Source: Acidimicrobiia bacterium (GTDB lineage Bacteria > Actinomycetota > Acidimicrobiia > Spongiisociales > JAENVV01). From it: 7,816 nucleotides of DNA. The position numbers and the translations under genes were made by a program. Positions 1 to 6,055 of the stretch are shown here, piece after piece. A model generated the notes under the pieces. That model did not search any database and was not told the DNA's origin. It was given only the letters and a program-made list of their open reading frames with translations. The stretch spans positions 1,654,382 to 1,662,197 of the forward strand of contig CP070681.1 of NCBI GenBank assembly GCA_020352575.1, given 5' to 3'. Every line of letters begins with the position of its first letter. The first letter of the stretch is position 1.

Positions 1-1431
1 CTCGGCATCCTCCTCCTCCTCTTCGGTATCGGCCTCAAGCTGAAACCGGCGACGCTCCGGCGCCCCGAGATCTGGGCCACGGCCTCCATCCACATGGCGG
101 TCACCACCGCGCTCGTCGCCAGCGCCATCCTCGTCCTCGGGGCGATCGGGCTCTCGGCAGCAGTGGGCCTCACGCTCCAGCAGGCCACCCTCGTCGGCTT
201 CGCCCTGTCGTTCTCCAGCACCGTGTTCGCCGTGAAGGCGCTCGAGGACCGCAACGAGTCGTCGTCGCTCGCCGGGCGCGTCGCCATCGGCATCCTCGTG
301 ATGCAGGACATCTTCGCCGTCGTCTACCTCACCGCGTCCACGGGCAAGCTCCCCTCGCCGTGGGCGATCGTCCTCGTCGGCGGCATCGTCCTCGCCAGGC
401 CGATCCTCGGATGGTTCCTAGACAACAGCGGCCGCGGCGAACTGCTCATCCTCTTCGGGTTCGTGCTCGCCGTCGGAGTCGGCGCGGAGGGCTTCGACAT
501 GGTCGGCCTCAAGCCTGACCTTGGGGCGCTGGTCGTGGGCATGGTCATCGCCTCCCATCCCCGTGCCTCCGAGCTCTCCGATCGCCTGCTGGGGTTCAAG
601 GACCTCCTCCTCATCGGGTTCTTCCTCTCGATCGGGCTCGGGGGGGCACCCACGATCGATTCGCTGGTGATGGCCGGGCTCGCCATCTCGCTGCTCGCCC
701 TCAAGGCAGGAGGATTCCTCGTCCTCCTCCCCCGCTTCCGACTGCGCGCCCGGACCTCCCTCCACTCCTCGATCTCCCTCACCACCCACTCGGAGTTCGG
801 ACTCATCGTCGCCGCCGCCGGGGTGGAGGTCGGAGCCCTGCACCCGGAGTGGCTGTCGGGCATCGCCGTTGCGGTGGCGATCTCGTTCGTCCTCGCCTCG
901 GTGCTCAATCGGTGGCGGTACGGGATCTACCCGAAGGCATCGCGCTGGCTCACCCGCTTGGAGCGACACCCCATCCTCCCCGACGACGCCCTGATGGAAC
1001 CCGAGGAGGCGCGGATCCTCGTCTTCGGGATGGGGCGGGTCGGTCGGGGCGCCTACGACGAACTCGTCGTCCGGCGGGGCAATGTCGTCCTCGGCGTCGA
1101 CCGCAGCGATGACATCGTCGAGGCCAACGTGGCAGAGGGCAGGCGGGCGATCCGCGGGGATGTCCTCGACTTCGACTTCTGGGAGCGACTCACCCTCAAG
1201 GACGAGGTGGGCCTGGTGGTGCTGGCGATGAGCGACCACGCCGCCAACCTCGCGGCCACGGCGCGCATCCTCGAGGCATTGCCGGGCATCCCGATCGCTG
1301 CGACCGCCCGATTCCCCGATGAGGTCGCCGAACTCCGGGAGGCCGGGGTCCAGGTGGCGCGGAACCTCTTCGGGGAGGCCGGTCAGGGCCTCGCCGACGA
1401 CGCCTGCGACCTCCTCGAACGCACCTCGTGA
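1..1431 (+). CDS. CPA2/Kef-type cation:proton antiporter with C-terminal TrkA-N domain (5' end missing)
   Basis: This is an integral membrane antiporter that probably exchanges K+ (or Na+) for H+. The frame is open from base 1, so the true start lies outside; 476 residues are visible, and an internal ATG at 94 is not a credible start because conserved sequence precedes it. The window opens inside the early Kef helix signature (L-L-L-L-F-G-I-G-L-K-L). Further family marks are S-S-T-V-F-A-V-K at 72-79, Q-D-I-F-A-V at 102-107 (the conserved QD of the transport core) and H-S-E-F-G-L-I at 263-269. Hydrophobic helices run to about residue 305. After a linker, a cytoplasmic Rossmann TrkA-N (RCK) domain starts near 337 with G-M-G-R-V-G at 343-348 and an acidic D367 at the end of the second strand, which fits NAD(H) binding. 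It ends without a TrkA-C domain, so it is shorter than E. coli KefB/KefC. The downstream glycosylase gene overlaps its stop. Ion specificity cannot be read from the sequence. Confidence 0.92.
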   Translation, partial: LGILLLLFGIGLKLKPATLRRPEIWATASIHMAVTTALVASAILVLGAIGLSAAVGLTLQQATLVGFALSFSSTVFAVKALEDRNESSSLAGRVAIGILVMQDIFAVVYLTASTGKLPSPWAIVLVGGIVLARPILGWFLDNSGRGELLILFGFVLAVGVGAEGFDMVGLKPDLGALVVGMVIASHPRASELSDRLLGFKDLLLIGFFLSIGLGGAPTIDSLVMAGLAISLLALKAGGFLVLLPRFRLRARTSLHSSISLTTHSEFGLIVAAAGVEVGALHPEWLSGIAVAVAISFVLASVLNRWRYGIYPKASRWLTRLERHPILPDDALMEPEEARILVFGMGRVGRGAYDELVVRRGNVVLGVDRSDDIVEANVAEGRRAIRGDVLDFDFWERLTLKDEVGLVVLAMSDHAANLAATARILEALPGIPIAATARFPDEVAELREAGVQVARNLFGEAGQGLADDACDLLERTS

Positions 1432-2612
1432 GGCGCCTCTCGGCCGATCGGGCCCGACGACTCTCACTCGCGGCGCAGGGGTTCCATCGCCCACGGCCGC
1501 CCGGACGGGTCGATCGTCGCCACCTCCGCCGCGCGATGGAGGACATGCAACTCCTCCAGATCGACTCGGTGAACGTGTGCGTGCGGTCGCACTACATGCC
1601 GCTCTTCTCCCGCCTCGGCCCCTACGACCGGTCCCTCATCGACTCCCTGGCCTACGACGACCAGGAGTACTTCGAGTACTGGGGACACGAGGCCTCGTTC
1701 ATCCCGGTGGCGCGCTATCCGGCGCTGGCACATCGCCGCGCCGAACTCGGACACTGGAAGGTCATGGCGAAGCTCGCGGAGGACCATCCGGGGTACATCG
1801 AAGCGGTGGAGGAGGAGGTGCGCGATCGCGGCCCCCTCTCGGTTGGCGACCTCGAGGACGCCGGACAGCGCCGGAGCTCGTGGTGGGGATGGGGCCACGG
1901 CAAACTCGCCCTCGAGTACCTCTTCGCAAAGGGACGCCTCAACGTGTCCCATCGCGCGAACTTCACCCGGTACTACGCGACGCCGGAACACGCCCTGCCA
2001 CGCGAGGTCCTGGAGTTGCCGCCGCTCGAAAGGAACGACGGGATCGACGACCTCACCATGTCGGCGATGCGAGGGCTCGGTGTGGCGACCGAGGCCGACA
2101 TCGCCCAGTACTGGCGCATGAAGCGGGCCGACGTCCGACCGACCCTCGCACGGCTCACTGCCGCCGGCGCCCTCGAGCCCGTCACCGTGGAGGGGTGGAG
2201 GGACCCCGCGTGGCTCCTCCCCGGCATGGCGATCCCCCACCATGTCGATGCGCGGGCACTCCTCACTCCCTTCGATCCCGTGGTGTGGGCTCCGCGCGAC
2301 CGGTCCGAGCGCATCCACGGCTTCGACTACACGATCGAGATCTACGTGCCCGAGGGGAAGCGGGTGTTCGGGTACTACGTCTACCCCTTCCTCCTCGGCG
2401 ACCGCATCGTCGGACGGGTCGACCTCAAGGCGGATCGGGGGGCCAACCGGCTCCTCGCCCGGGCGACCTGGATCGAGGACCACGCCGATCCATTCCACGT
2501 CGCACCGGCGCTGGCGGCCGAACTCCACACCATGGCCGAATGGCTGGGCATGGACGAGGTCGAGGTGGCTGCGAAGGGCAACCTCGCCGACGCGGTGCGC
2601 TCGCACGCGTGA
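1428..2612 (+). CDS. YcaQ/AlkZ-family winged-helix DNA glycosylase (HTH_42)
   Basis: A 394-residue cytoplasmic protein of the HTH_42 family. Characterised members (E. coli YcaQ, Streptomyces AlkZ) excise N7-alkylguanines and unhook DNA interstrand crosslinks. The N-terminus (L-S-L-A-A-Q-G-F at 12-19) is typical. The catalytic segment L-L-Q-I-D-S-V-N-V at 42-50 contains Q44-I-D46, the Q-x-D form found in YcaQ rather than the Q-x-Q form of AlkZ. Other conserved blocks are F-E-Y-W-G-H-E-A-S at 82-90, the W-W-G-W-G-H-G-K-L-A-L-E-Y-L-F block from 152, P-F-D-P-V-V-W at 281-287, and G-F-D-Y-T-I-E-I-Y at 298-306, followed by F-L-L-G-D-R and V-D-L-K-A-D-R at 321-337. The length is close to E. coli YcaQ. 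The start is GTG at 1428, whose GTGA overlaps the antiporter stop; no Shine-Dalgarno sequence is visible, so translation is probably coupled. Family assignment is firm; the exact lesion repaired is inferred. Confidence 0.9.
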   Translation: MRRLSADRARRLSLAAQGFHRPRPPGRVDRRHLRRAMEDMQLLQIDSVNVCVRSHYMPLFSRLGPYDRSLIDSLAYDDQEYFEYWGHEASFIPVARYPALAHRRAELGHWKVMAKLAEDHPGYIEAVEEEVRDRGPLSVGDLEDAGQRRSSWWGWGHGKLALEYLFAKGRLNVSHRANFTRYYATPEHALPREVLELPPLERNDGIDDLTMSAMRGLGVATEADIAQYWRMKRADVRPTLARLTAAGALEPVTVEGWRDPAWLLPGMAIPHHVDARALLTPFDPVVWAPRDRSERIHGFDYTIEIYVPEGKRVFGYYVYPFLLGDRIVGRVDLKADRGANRLLARATWIEDHADPFHVAPALAAELHTMAEWLGMDEVEVAAKGNLADAVRSHA

Positions 2613-2631
2613 GGAGTGCCAGCGCGCTCCT
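2612..2631 (+). terminator. Hairpin at the end of the antiporter-glycosylase transcript
   Basis: An 8-bp stem (AGGAGTGC at 2612-2619 with GCGCTCCT at 2624-2631, one G-T wobble) closes a four-base loop, CAGC. It begins on the last base of the glycosylase TGA and lies upstream of the purB promoter. No T-run follows, so it would be a U-less terminator of the kind proposed for actinobacteria, or an mRNA 3'-end stabiliser. The stem is directly visible; its function is inferred from position. Confidence 0.5.
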
Positions 2632-2656
2632 GCCACCCACCCCGACCCTCCCCACC

Positions 2657-2685
2657 TTCGACGGCGGGGCCGATCCCTGTACCCT
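2657..2685 (+). promoter_or_regulatory. Predicted purB promoter (leaderless arrangement)
   Basis: A -35-like TTCGAC (2657-2662), a 17-bp spacer and a -10-like TACCCT (2680-2685) lie in the 79-bp gap before purB. Six bases separate the -10 from the GTG at 2692, so the predicted first transcribed base is the G of the start codon. No Shine-Dalgarno sequence is seen, consistent with a leaderless mRNA. The boxes were matched by eye to the vegetative sigma consensus. Confidence 0.55.
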
Positions 2686-2691
2686 GCCGTC

Positions 2692-4104
2692 GTGACGATC
2701 CCCAACGTGCTCGCGAGTCGGTACGCGTCCGAAGCGATGCGGGGGATCTGGGCACCCGAGGGGAAGATCCGCGAGGAACGTCGGTTCTGGCTGGCCGTGC
2801 TCGAGGCCCAGGCCGCCTTGGGGGTTCCCGTCGCCGACGGCGCCGCGGATGCCTACCGGGCGGTGATCGACCAGGTCGACCTCGACTCCATCGCCGCCCG
2901 CGAGCGTGTCACCCGCCACGACGTGAAGGCCCGCATCGAGGAGTTCAACGCGCTGGCAGGGTTCGAAGAGGTCCACAAGGGTCTCACCTCCCGCGACCTC
3001 ACCGAGAACGTCGAGCAACTCCAGGTGCGACGCTCGATGGACCTCGTCCGGCACAAGGCGGTCGCCGCCCTGGCTCGCCTGGCTGCCTTGGCCGCCGAGC
3101 ACCGGGACCTCGTACTCACCGGCCGGAGCCACAACGTACCCGCCCAGGCCACGACCCTCGGCAAGCGGTTCGCCACCATCGGTGAGGAACTCCTCATCGG
3201 CATCGCCCGCCTCGACGACTTGCTCAGCCGGTACCCACTCCGCGGACTGAAGGGCCCGGTTGGCACCCAGGCCGACCTCATCGACCTGCTCGGGGACACC
3301 CACCGGGTGGCCGCCCTGGAGGATCAGGTGGCAGGAGCGCTCGGGTTCACCTCGGCCCTCGGATCGGTCGGACAGGTCTACCCACGATCGCTCGACGCCG
3401 ATCTCGTCGGTGCCTACGTCGCGATCGCTGCGCCCCTTTCGAGCCTTGCCACCACGATGCGGCTCATGGCCGGGGCAGACCTCCTCACCGAGGGCTTCGC
3501 CGCCGGGCAGGTCGGCTCCTCGGCGATGCCCCACAAGATGAATGCCCGATCATCCGAACGCATCAACGGGTTCATGGTGATCCTCAGGGGACACCTGACG
3601 ATGGCCGCAGACCTCGCCGGAAACCAGTGGAACGAGGGCGACGTGTCGTGTTCGGTCGTGCGCCGGGTCGTCCTCCCCGATGCGTCCTTCACCATCGACG
3701 GGATCCTCGAGACCGCGCTCACCGTGCTCGACGAGCTCGCGCCGTTCCCGGCAACGATCGAGTCCGAACTCCGAAGGCAACTCCCGTTCCTCGCCACCAC
3801 CCGACTGCTCATGGCGAGCGTGCAGCAGGGCGTGGGCCGCGAGACGGCGCACGCCGCCATCAAGCGCCACGCCCTTGCGGCCGCCGAAGCACTGCGCTCG
3901 GGACGGGACCACACGCTGGCCGAAAGCCTTGCAGCGGACGAGGCCCTGCCCTTGGACCGAGCGGCGATCGACGAGATCCTCGCCGCTCCGATGGAGTTCA
4001 CCGGGTCTGCGTCCGAGCAGGTCGACCGATTCGTCGAACAGGTGGACTCGGTGGTGTCGAGCGACCCCGAGGCCGCGTCCTACCGACCCGCCGCGATCCT
4101 CTGA
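2692..4104 (+). CDS. purB: Adenylosuccinate lyase PurB
   Basis: A 470-residue cytoplasmic enzyme of the fumarase/aspartase superfamily. It removes fumarate from SAICAR in de novo purine synthesis and from adenylosuccinate in AMP formation. Visible motifs in order: R-H-D-V-K-A-R-I-E-E-F-N at 75-86, T-S-R-D-L-T-E-N at 99-106, the catalytic-histidine region G-R-S-H-N at 144-148 (H147) followed by A-Q-A-T-T-L-G-K-R, K-G-P-V-G-T at 187-192, and the superfamily signature G-S-S-A-M-P-H-K-M-N at 275-284 containing the mobile-loop catalytic serine. The C-terminus Y-R-P-A-A-I-L resembles the mycobacterial enzyme closely. The GTG at 2692 is chosen because it gives the canonical M-T-I-P-N-V-L-A-S-R-Y start and follows a promoter; the frame stays open upstream to 2242, but that part crosses the glycosylase gene. 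No other purine genes are adjacent. Its stop abuts that of the convergent LCP gene. Confidence 0.98.
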   Translation: MTIPNVLASRYASEAMRGIWAPEGKIREERRFWLAVLEAQAALGVPVADGAADAYRAVIDQVDLDSIAARERVTRHDVKARIEEFNALAGFEEVHKGLTSRDLTENVEQLQVRRSMDLVRHKAVAALARLAALAAEHRDLVLTGRSHNVPAQATTLGKRFATIGEELLIGIARLDDLLSRYPLRGLKGPVGTQADLIDLLGDTHRVAALEDQVAGALGFTSALGSVGQVYPRSLDADLVGAYVAIAAPLSSLATTMRLMAGADLLTEGFAAGQVGSSAMPHKMNARSSERINGFMVILRGHLTMAADLAGNQWNEGDVSCSVVRRVVLPDASFTIDGILETALTVLDELAPFPATIESELRRQLPFLATTRLLMASVQQGVGRETAHAAIKRHALAAAEALRSGRDHTLAESLAADEALPLDRAAIDEILAAPMEFTGSASEQVDRFVEQVDSVVSSDPEAASYRPAAIL

Positions 4105-5214
4105 TCAGGGACCGAGGGCAACCGGCACGTACGCCGCGGGGTAGACCTCTGCCAGCAGGTCGTTGAACGGCTTCGTCGGCTCGAGCACCCACGCGCCGGA
4201 TTCGGTGGTCGCCGGCTGCATCTCGAGCGAGATGGTCACGACCGACTCGGGTCGAATGTCCCGATTGGACCATGCGAGGCCCACGAGGCGCGAGATCGAG
4301 AGGCTCTCGCTGAGCGTCACGTTGGCCACCGCCGTGGTGGCCACCTGCTGCAGCGCACCGACACTCTCGAACGATGCCACCTTGCGGAGGAGCTGGAACA
4401 AGAGCTCCTGCTGGTGCTCCTGGCGGGTGAAGTCAGAGGCACCGACGCCCTGCCACTCCCCGTCCTTGAGGATCTGCGTGCTGCGGGAGCGGGCCCAGGC
4501 GAGCGCCGTGTCGCCATCGATGACGCGACATCCGGCGGGCTCGTCCAGGTCAGCCTTCACATCCCGCACGGCGTACTCGAAACACCAGTCGATGCCGCCT
4601 ACGGCATCGACGGCGTCCGCGAACCCCTCGAAATCGACCACCACGAAATGATCGATCTCGACGCCGGTGAACTGGGCGACGGCCACTGACAGCAACTCGG
4701 GGCCCGAGACGCTGTCGCCGCATCCATTGAGGTTCGCGTTGATCTTCGTGTACTCCTGGGTGCACGGGTTCTCGAGGTAGAGATCGCGCGGGATGGAGAC
4801 GAGCATCGGGTCCTCCCCGTCGGCGATGAGGACCAGGATGATGGCGTCGGCCCGAAGGCCGGACTCGTCGGCACCGATGAGGAGGATCGCCTCGAACATC
4901 TCGTCGGGGAGCGGCGGTGAGACGGTGTTCTGGTTCTCGGTGCTCGGGAGTTCGTACACCGGTGGCGGTTCGAAGTCGGGCAGGTCGTCGGGCAAGGTGT
5001 CCTCGACGGCATCCTGTTCCTGGATCTCCTCGCGCACGACATCACGCACGGAGTCGCTCACCTGCTCGACCTGCTGGGGGGCCGCGACGGGGTCACCCTC
5101 GCGTTCGACCGAGCCCAGTGTCACGAAGATGCGGCCTGCCCAGAAGGCGAGGACGAGGCCGATGAGGGCACCGAACGCGATGAGCATCTGCTTGGTGGAG
5201 ACGCGGGATCGCAC
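4105..5214 (-). CDS. LytR-CpsA-Psr (LCP) family cell-envelope glycopolymer ligase
   Basis: A 369-residue membrane-anchored protein of the LCP family. These enzymes transfer lipid-linked glycopolymers (teichoic acid, arabinogalactan, capsule or glycoprotein glycans) onto peptidoglycan or protein outside the membrane. There is one N-terminal transmembrane helix (about 10-33) with basic residues ahead of it, then an acidic, proline-rich stalk (about 35-105), then the LCP domain (about 106-330). Motifs: A-I-L-L-I-G-A-D at 109-116; the conserved Arg/Asp of the pyrophosphate site in L-R-A-D-A-I-I-L-V (R121, D123); S-I-P-R-D at 140-144; K-I-N-A at 157-160; D-H-F-V-V-V-D-F-E-G-F at 188-198; A-L-A-W-A-R-S-R at 237-244; and D-F-T-R-Q-E-H-Q-Q at 261-269. 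Four cysteines (151, 165, 211, 229) lie in the extracytoplasmic domain. The GTG at 5214 retains the basic leader before the helix. Despite the family name, a transcription-regulator role is not expected. The polymer substrate is unknown. Confidence 0.92.
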   Translation of the reverse strand: MRSRVSTKQMLIAFGALIGLVLAFWAGRIFVTLGSVEREGDPVAAPQQVEQVSDSVRDVVREEIQEQDAVEDTLPDDLPDFEPPPVYELPSTENQNTVSPPLPDEMFEAILLIGADESGLRADAIILVLIADGEDPMLVSIPRDLYLENPCTQEYTKINANLNGCGDSVSGPELLSVAVAQFTGVEIDHFVVVDFEGFADAVDAVGGIDWCFEYAVRDVKADLDEPAGCRVIDGDTALAWARSRSTQILKDGEWQGVGASDFTRQEHQQELLFQLLRKVASFESVGALQQVATTAVANVTLSESLSISRLVGLAWSNRDIRPESVVTISLEMQPATTESGAWVLEPTKPFNDLLAEVYPAAYVPVALGP

Positions 5215-5222
5215 GACGTCCG

Positions 5223-5228
5223 AGGTTA
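5223..5228 (-). promoter_or_regulatory. Predicted -10 element for the LCP gene
   Basis: Read on the minus strand, TAACCT lies 8 bases before the GTG start at 5214, placing the predicted transcription start within about two bases of the start codon. I find no convincing -35 box at 16-18 bp and no Shine-Dalgarno sequence. If real, the mRNA would be leaderless or nearly so. Confidence 0.4.
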
Positions 5229-5243
5229 GGTCGCTCGGGTGCT

Positions 5244-5273
5244 TTGCAGGACCACCCGGGCCCTCCGTACGAT
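5244..5273 (+). promoter_or_regulatory. Predicted promoter of the Nudix gene (leaderless arrangement)
   Basis: A -35-like TTGCAG (5244-5249), an 18-bp spacer and a -10-like TACGAT (5268-5273) are followed by six bases and the GTG at 5280. The predicted start of transcription is the G of that GTG. The TTG at 5244, which could be misread as an upstream start codon, is more likely part of the -35 box. The element sits in a 65-bp divergent gap shared with the LCP gene. Confidence 0.5.
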
Positions 5274-5279
5274 CGCTCG

Positions 5280-6035
5280 GTGCCTCCCGCAGTCAATGCC
5301 GCAACGATCATCCTCCTGCGGGATGGCTCGGACGGGCCCGAGGTCTTCATGCTCCGCCGACACGCCGGGGCGTCCTTCATGGCGGGTGCCTGGGTCTTCC
5401 CCGGCGGGGGCCTCGAACCGACCGACGCCACCGTACCGACACACCTCGTCGACGATCCCTCGGCCGCCGACCTCGCCCTTCGCATCGCTGCCGTTCGAGA
5501 GACCTTCGAGGAATCCGGGGTGCTCCTCGGACGACTGCCCGAAGGACGGCATCCGAGTCCGACCGACCTCGCCGAGATGGGCGCGGAGGCGGCGCGCGCC
5601 CGCCTCAATGACCGGGGGGATGCCTGGGACTGGGCGGAGTGGCTCGACGCCCACGACGTCGTCCTCGAGGCGGGCTCGCTCGGTTTCGCCTCCTGGTGGA
5701 TCACCCCGGAGGCCGAACCGAAGCGCTTCGACACCCGGTTCTACGTGGCGGCCGTACCGGCCGAGCAGGATGCACGGCACGACGACATCGAGACGTCCGA
5801 CTCGGTGTGGGTCACTCCCGCGGACGCCCTCGTGGCAGCCGATCGGGGCGAGGCGCTCGTGGTGCCACCGACGAGGAAGAACCTCGAAGCACTGCTGCCG
5901 TTCCCATCGGCCCGCGCCGCCGTCGACCACGCGCGTGGCACGCCCGACCCGGATCCCATCCTGCCGGTGGTGGAGCGCCGCGGGGACGAGGTGTGGGTCA
6001 CCCACCCCTCGCTGGGGTCGCTGCGAATCCGCTGA
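5280..6035 (+). CDS. NUDT19-like Nudix hydrolase
   Basis: A 251-residue soluble hydrolase that cleaves a nucleoside-diphosphate-linked substrate using divalent metal ions. The Nudix fold starts with A-A-T-I-I-L-L-R at 7-14; F-M-L-R-R-H at 23-28 and W-V-F-P-G-G-G at 38-44 lead into the Nudix helix R-E-T-F-E-E-S-G-V at 73-81, which supplies the metal-binding glutamates (E77, E78). Between the glycine turn and that helix there are about 28 residues instead of the dozen or so of a standard Nudix box. This insertion, plus W-I-T-P and R-F-D-T-R-F-Y-V-A at 140-157, resembles the mammalian NUDT19 (RP2) group, whose studied members hydrolyse CoA and acyl-CoA. GTG 5280 is preferred over the in-frame TTG at 5244 because the conserved fold begins only at residue 7 and the upstream codons overlap the promoter. 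The gene appears monocistronic. CoA as substrate is inferred from similarity only. Confidence 0.88.
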   Translation: MPPAVNAATIILLRDGSDGPEVFMLRRHAGASFMAGAWVFPGGGLEPTDATVPTHLVDDPSAADLALRIAAVRETFEESGVLLGRLPEGRHPSPTDLAEMGAEAARARLNDRGDAWDWAEWLDAHDVVLEAGSLGFASWWITPEAEPKRFDTRFYVAAVPAEQDARHDDIETSDSVWVTPADALVAADRGEALVVPPTRKNLEALLPFPSARAAVDHARGTPDPDPILPVVERRGDEVWVTHPSLGSLRIR

Positions 6036-6055
6036 TCAGCCGATCGGTCCCCAGC
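6011..6055. terminator. Inverted repeat enclosing the two convergent stop codons
   Basis: GCTGGGG at 6011-6017 is perfectly complementary to CCCCAGC at 6049-6055, and the 10-bp palindrome GCTGATCAGC (6031-6040) sits between them. The stem lies inside the last codons of both the Nudix and hyuB genes. Because there is no intergenic DNA, this is the only local candidate for a bidirectional terminator. A 7-bp arm around a 31-base loop in GC-rich DNA could easily be chance. Confidence 0.25.

Noticed and set aside
9..31. Run of CTC triplets resembling a simple repeat
   Set aside because: It encodes consecutive leucines and neighbouring hydrophobic residues in a transmembrane helix with the favoured CTC codon, so it is not an independent repeat.
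94..96. ATG as the start of the antiporter
   Set aside because: The frame is open to base 1 and the first 31 residues carry the conserved Kef helix signature, so the start lies to the left of the window.
418..1494. Long open frame (358 codons) on the minus strand antisense to the antiporter
   Set aside because: Composition is Glu/Asp/Arg/Gly-rich with no recognisable motif. It mirrors the codon bias of the clear antiporter gene on the plus strand, a usual artefact of high-GC DNA.
2242..2691. An in-frame extension that would make PurB 620 residues long
   Set aside because: The extra 150 residues overlap the glycosylase gene in another frame, are Arg/Ser/Thr-rich with no family similarity, and run through the hairpin and promoter. 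The canonical PurB N-terminus begins exactly at GTG 2692.
1464..2705. Long open frame (413 codons) antisense to the glycosylase gene
   Set aside because: It has no domain signature, a composition typical of shadow frames, and covers a gene with clear YcaQ motifs.
2425..3534. Open frame (369 codons) antisense to purB
   Set aside because: The opposite strand encodes unambiguous PurB; the antisense product has low complexity and no motifs.
5244..5279. TTG at 5244 as an alternative Nudix start adding 12 residues
   Set aside because: The codons overlap the predicted -35 and -10 boxes, TTG is the weakest start, there is no ribosome binding site, and the Nudix fold needs nothing upstream of GTG 5280.
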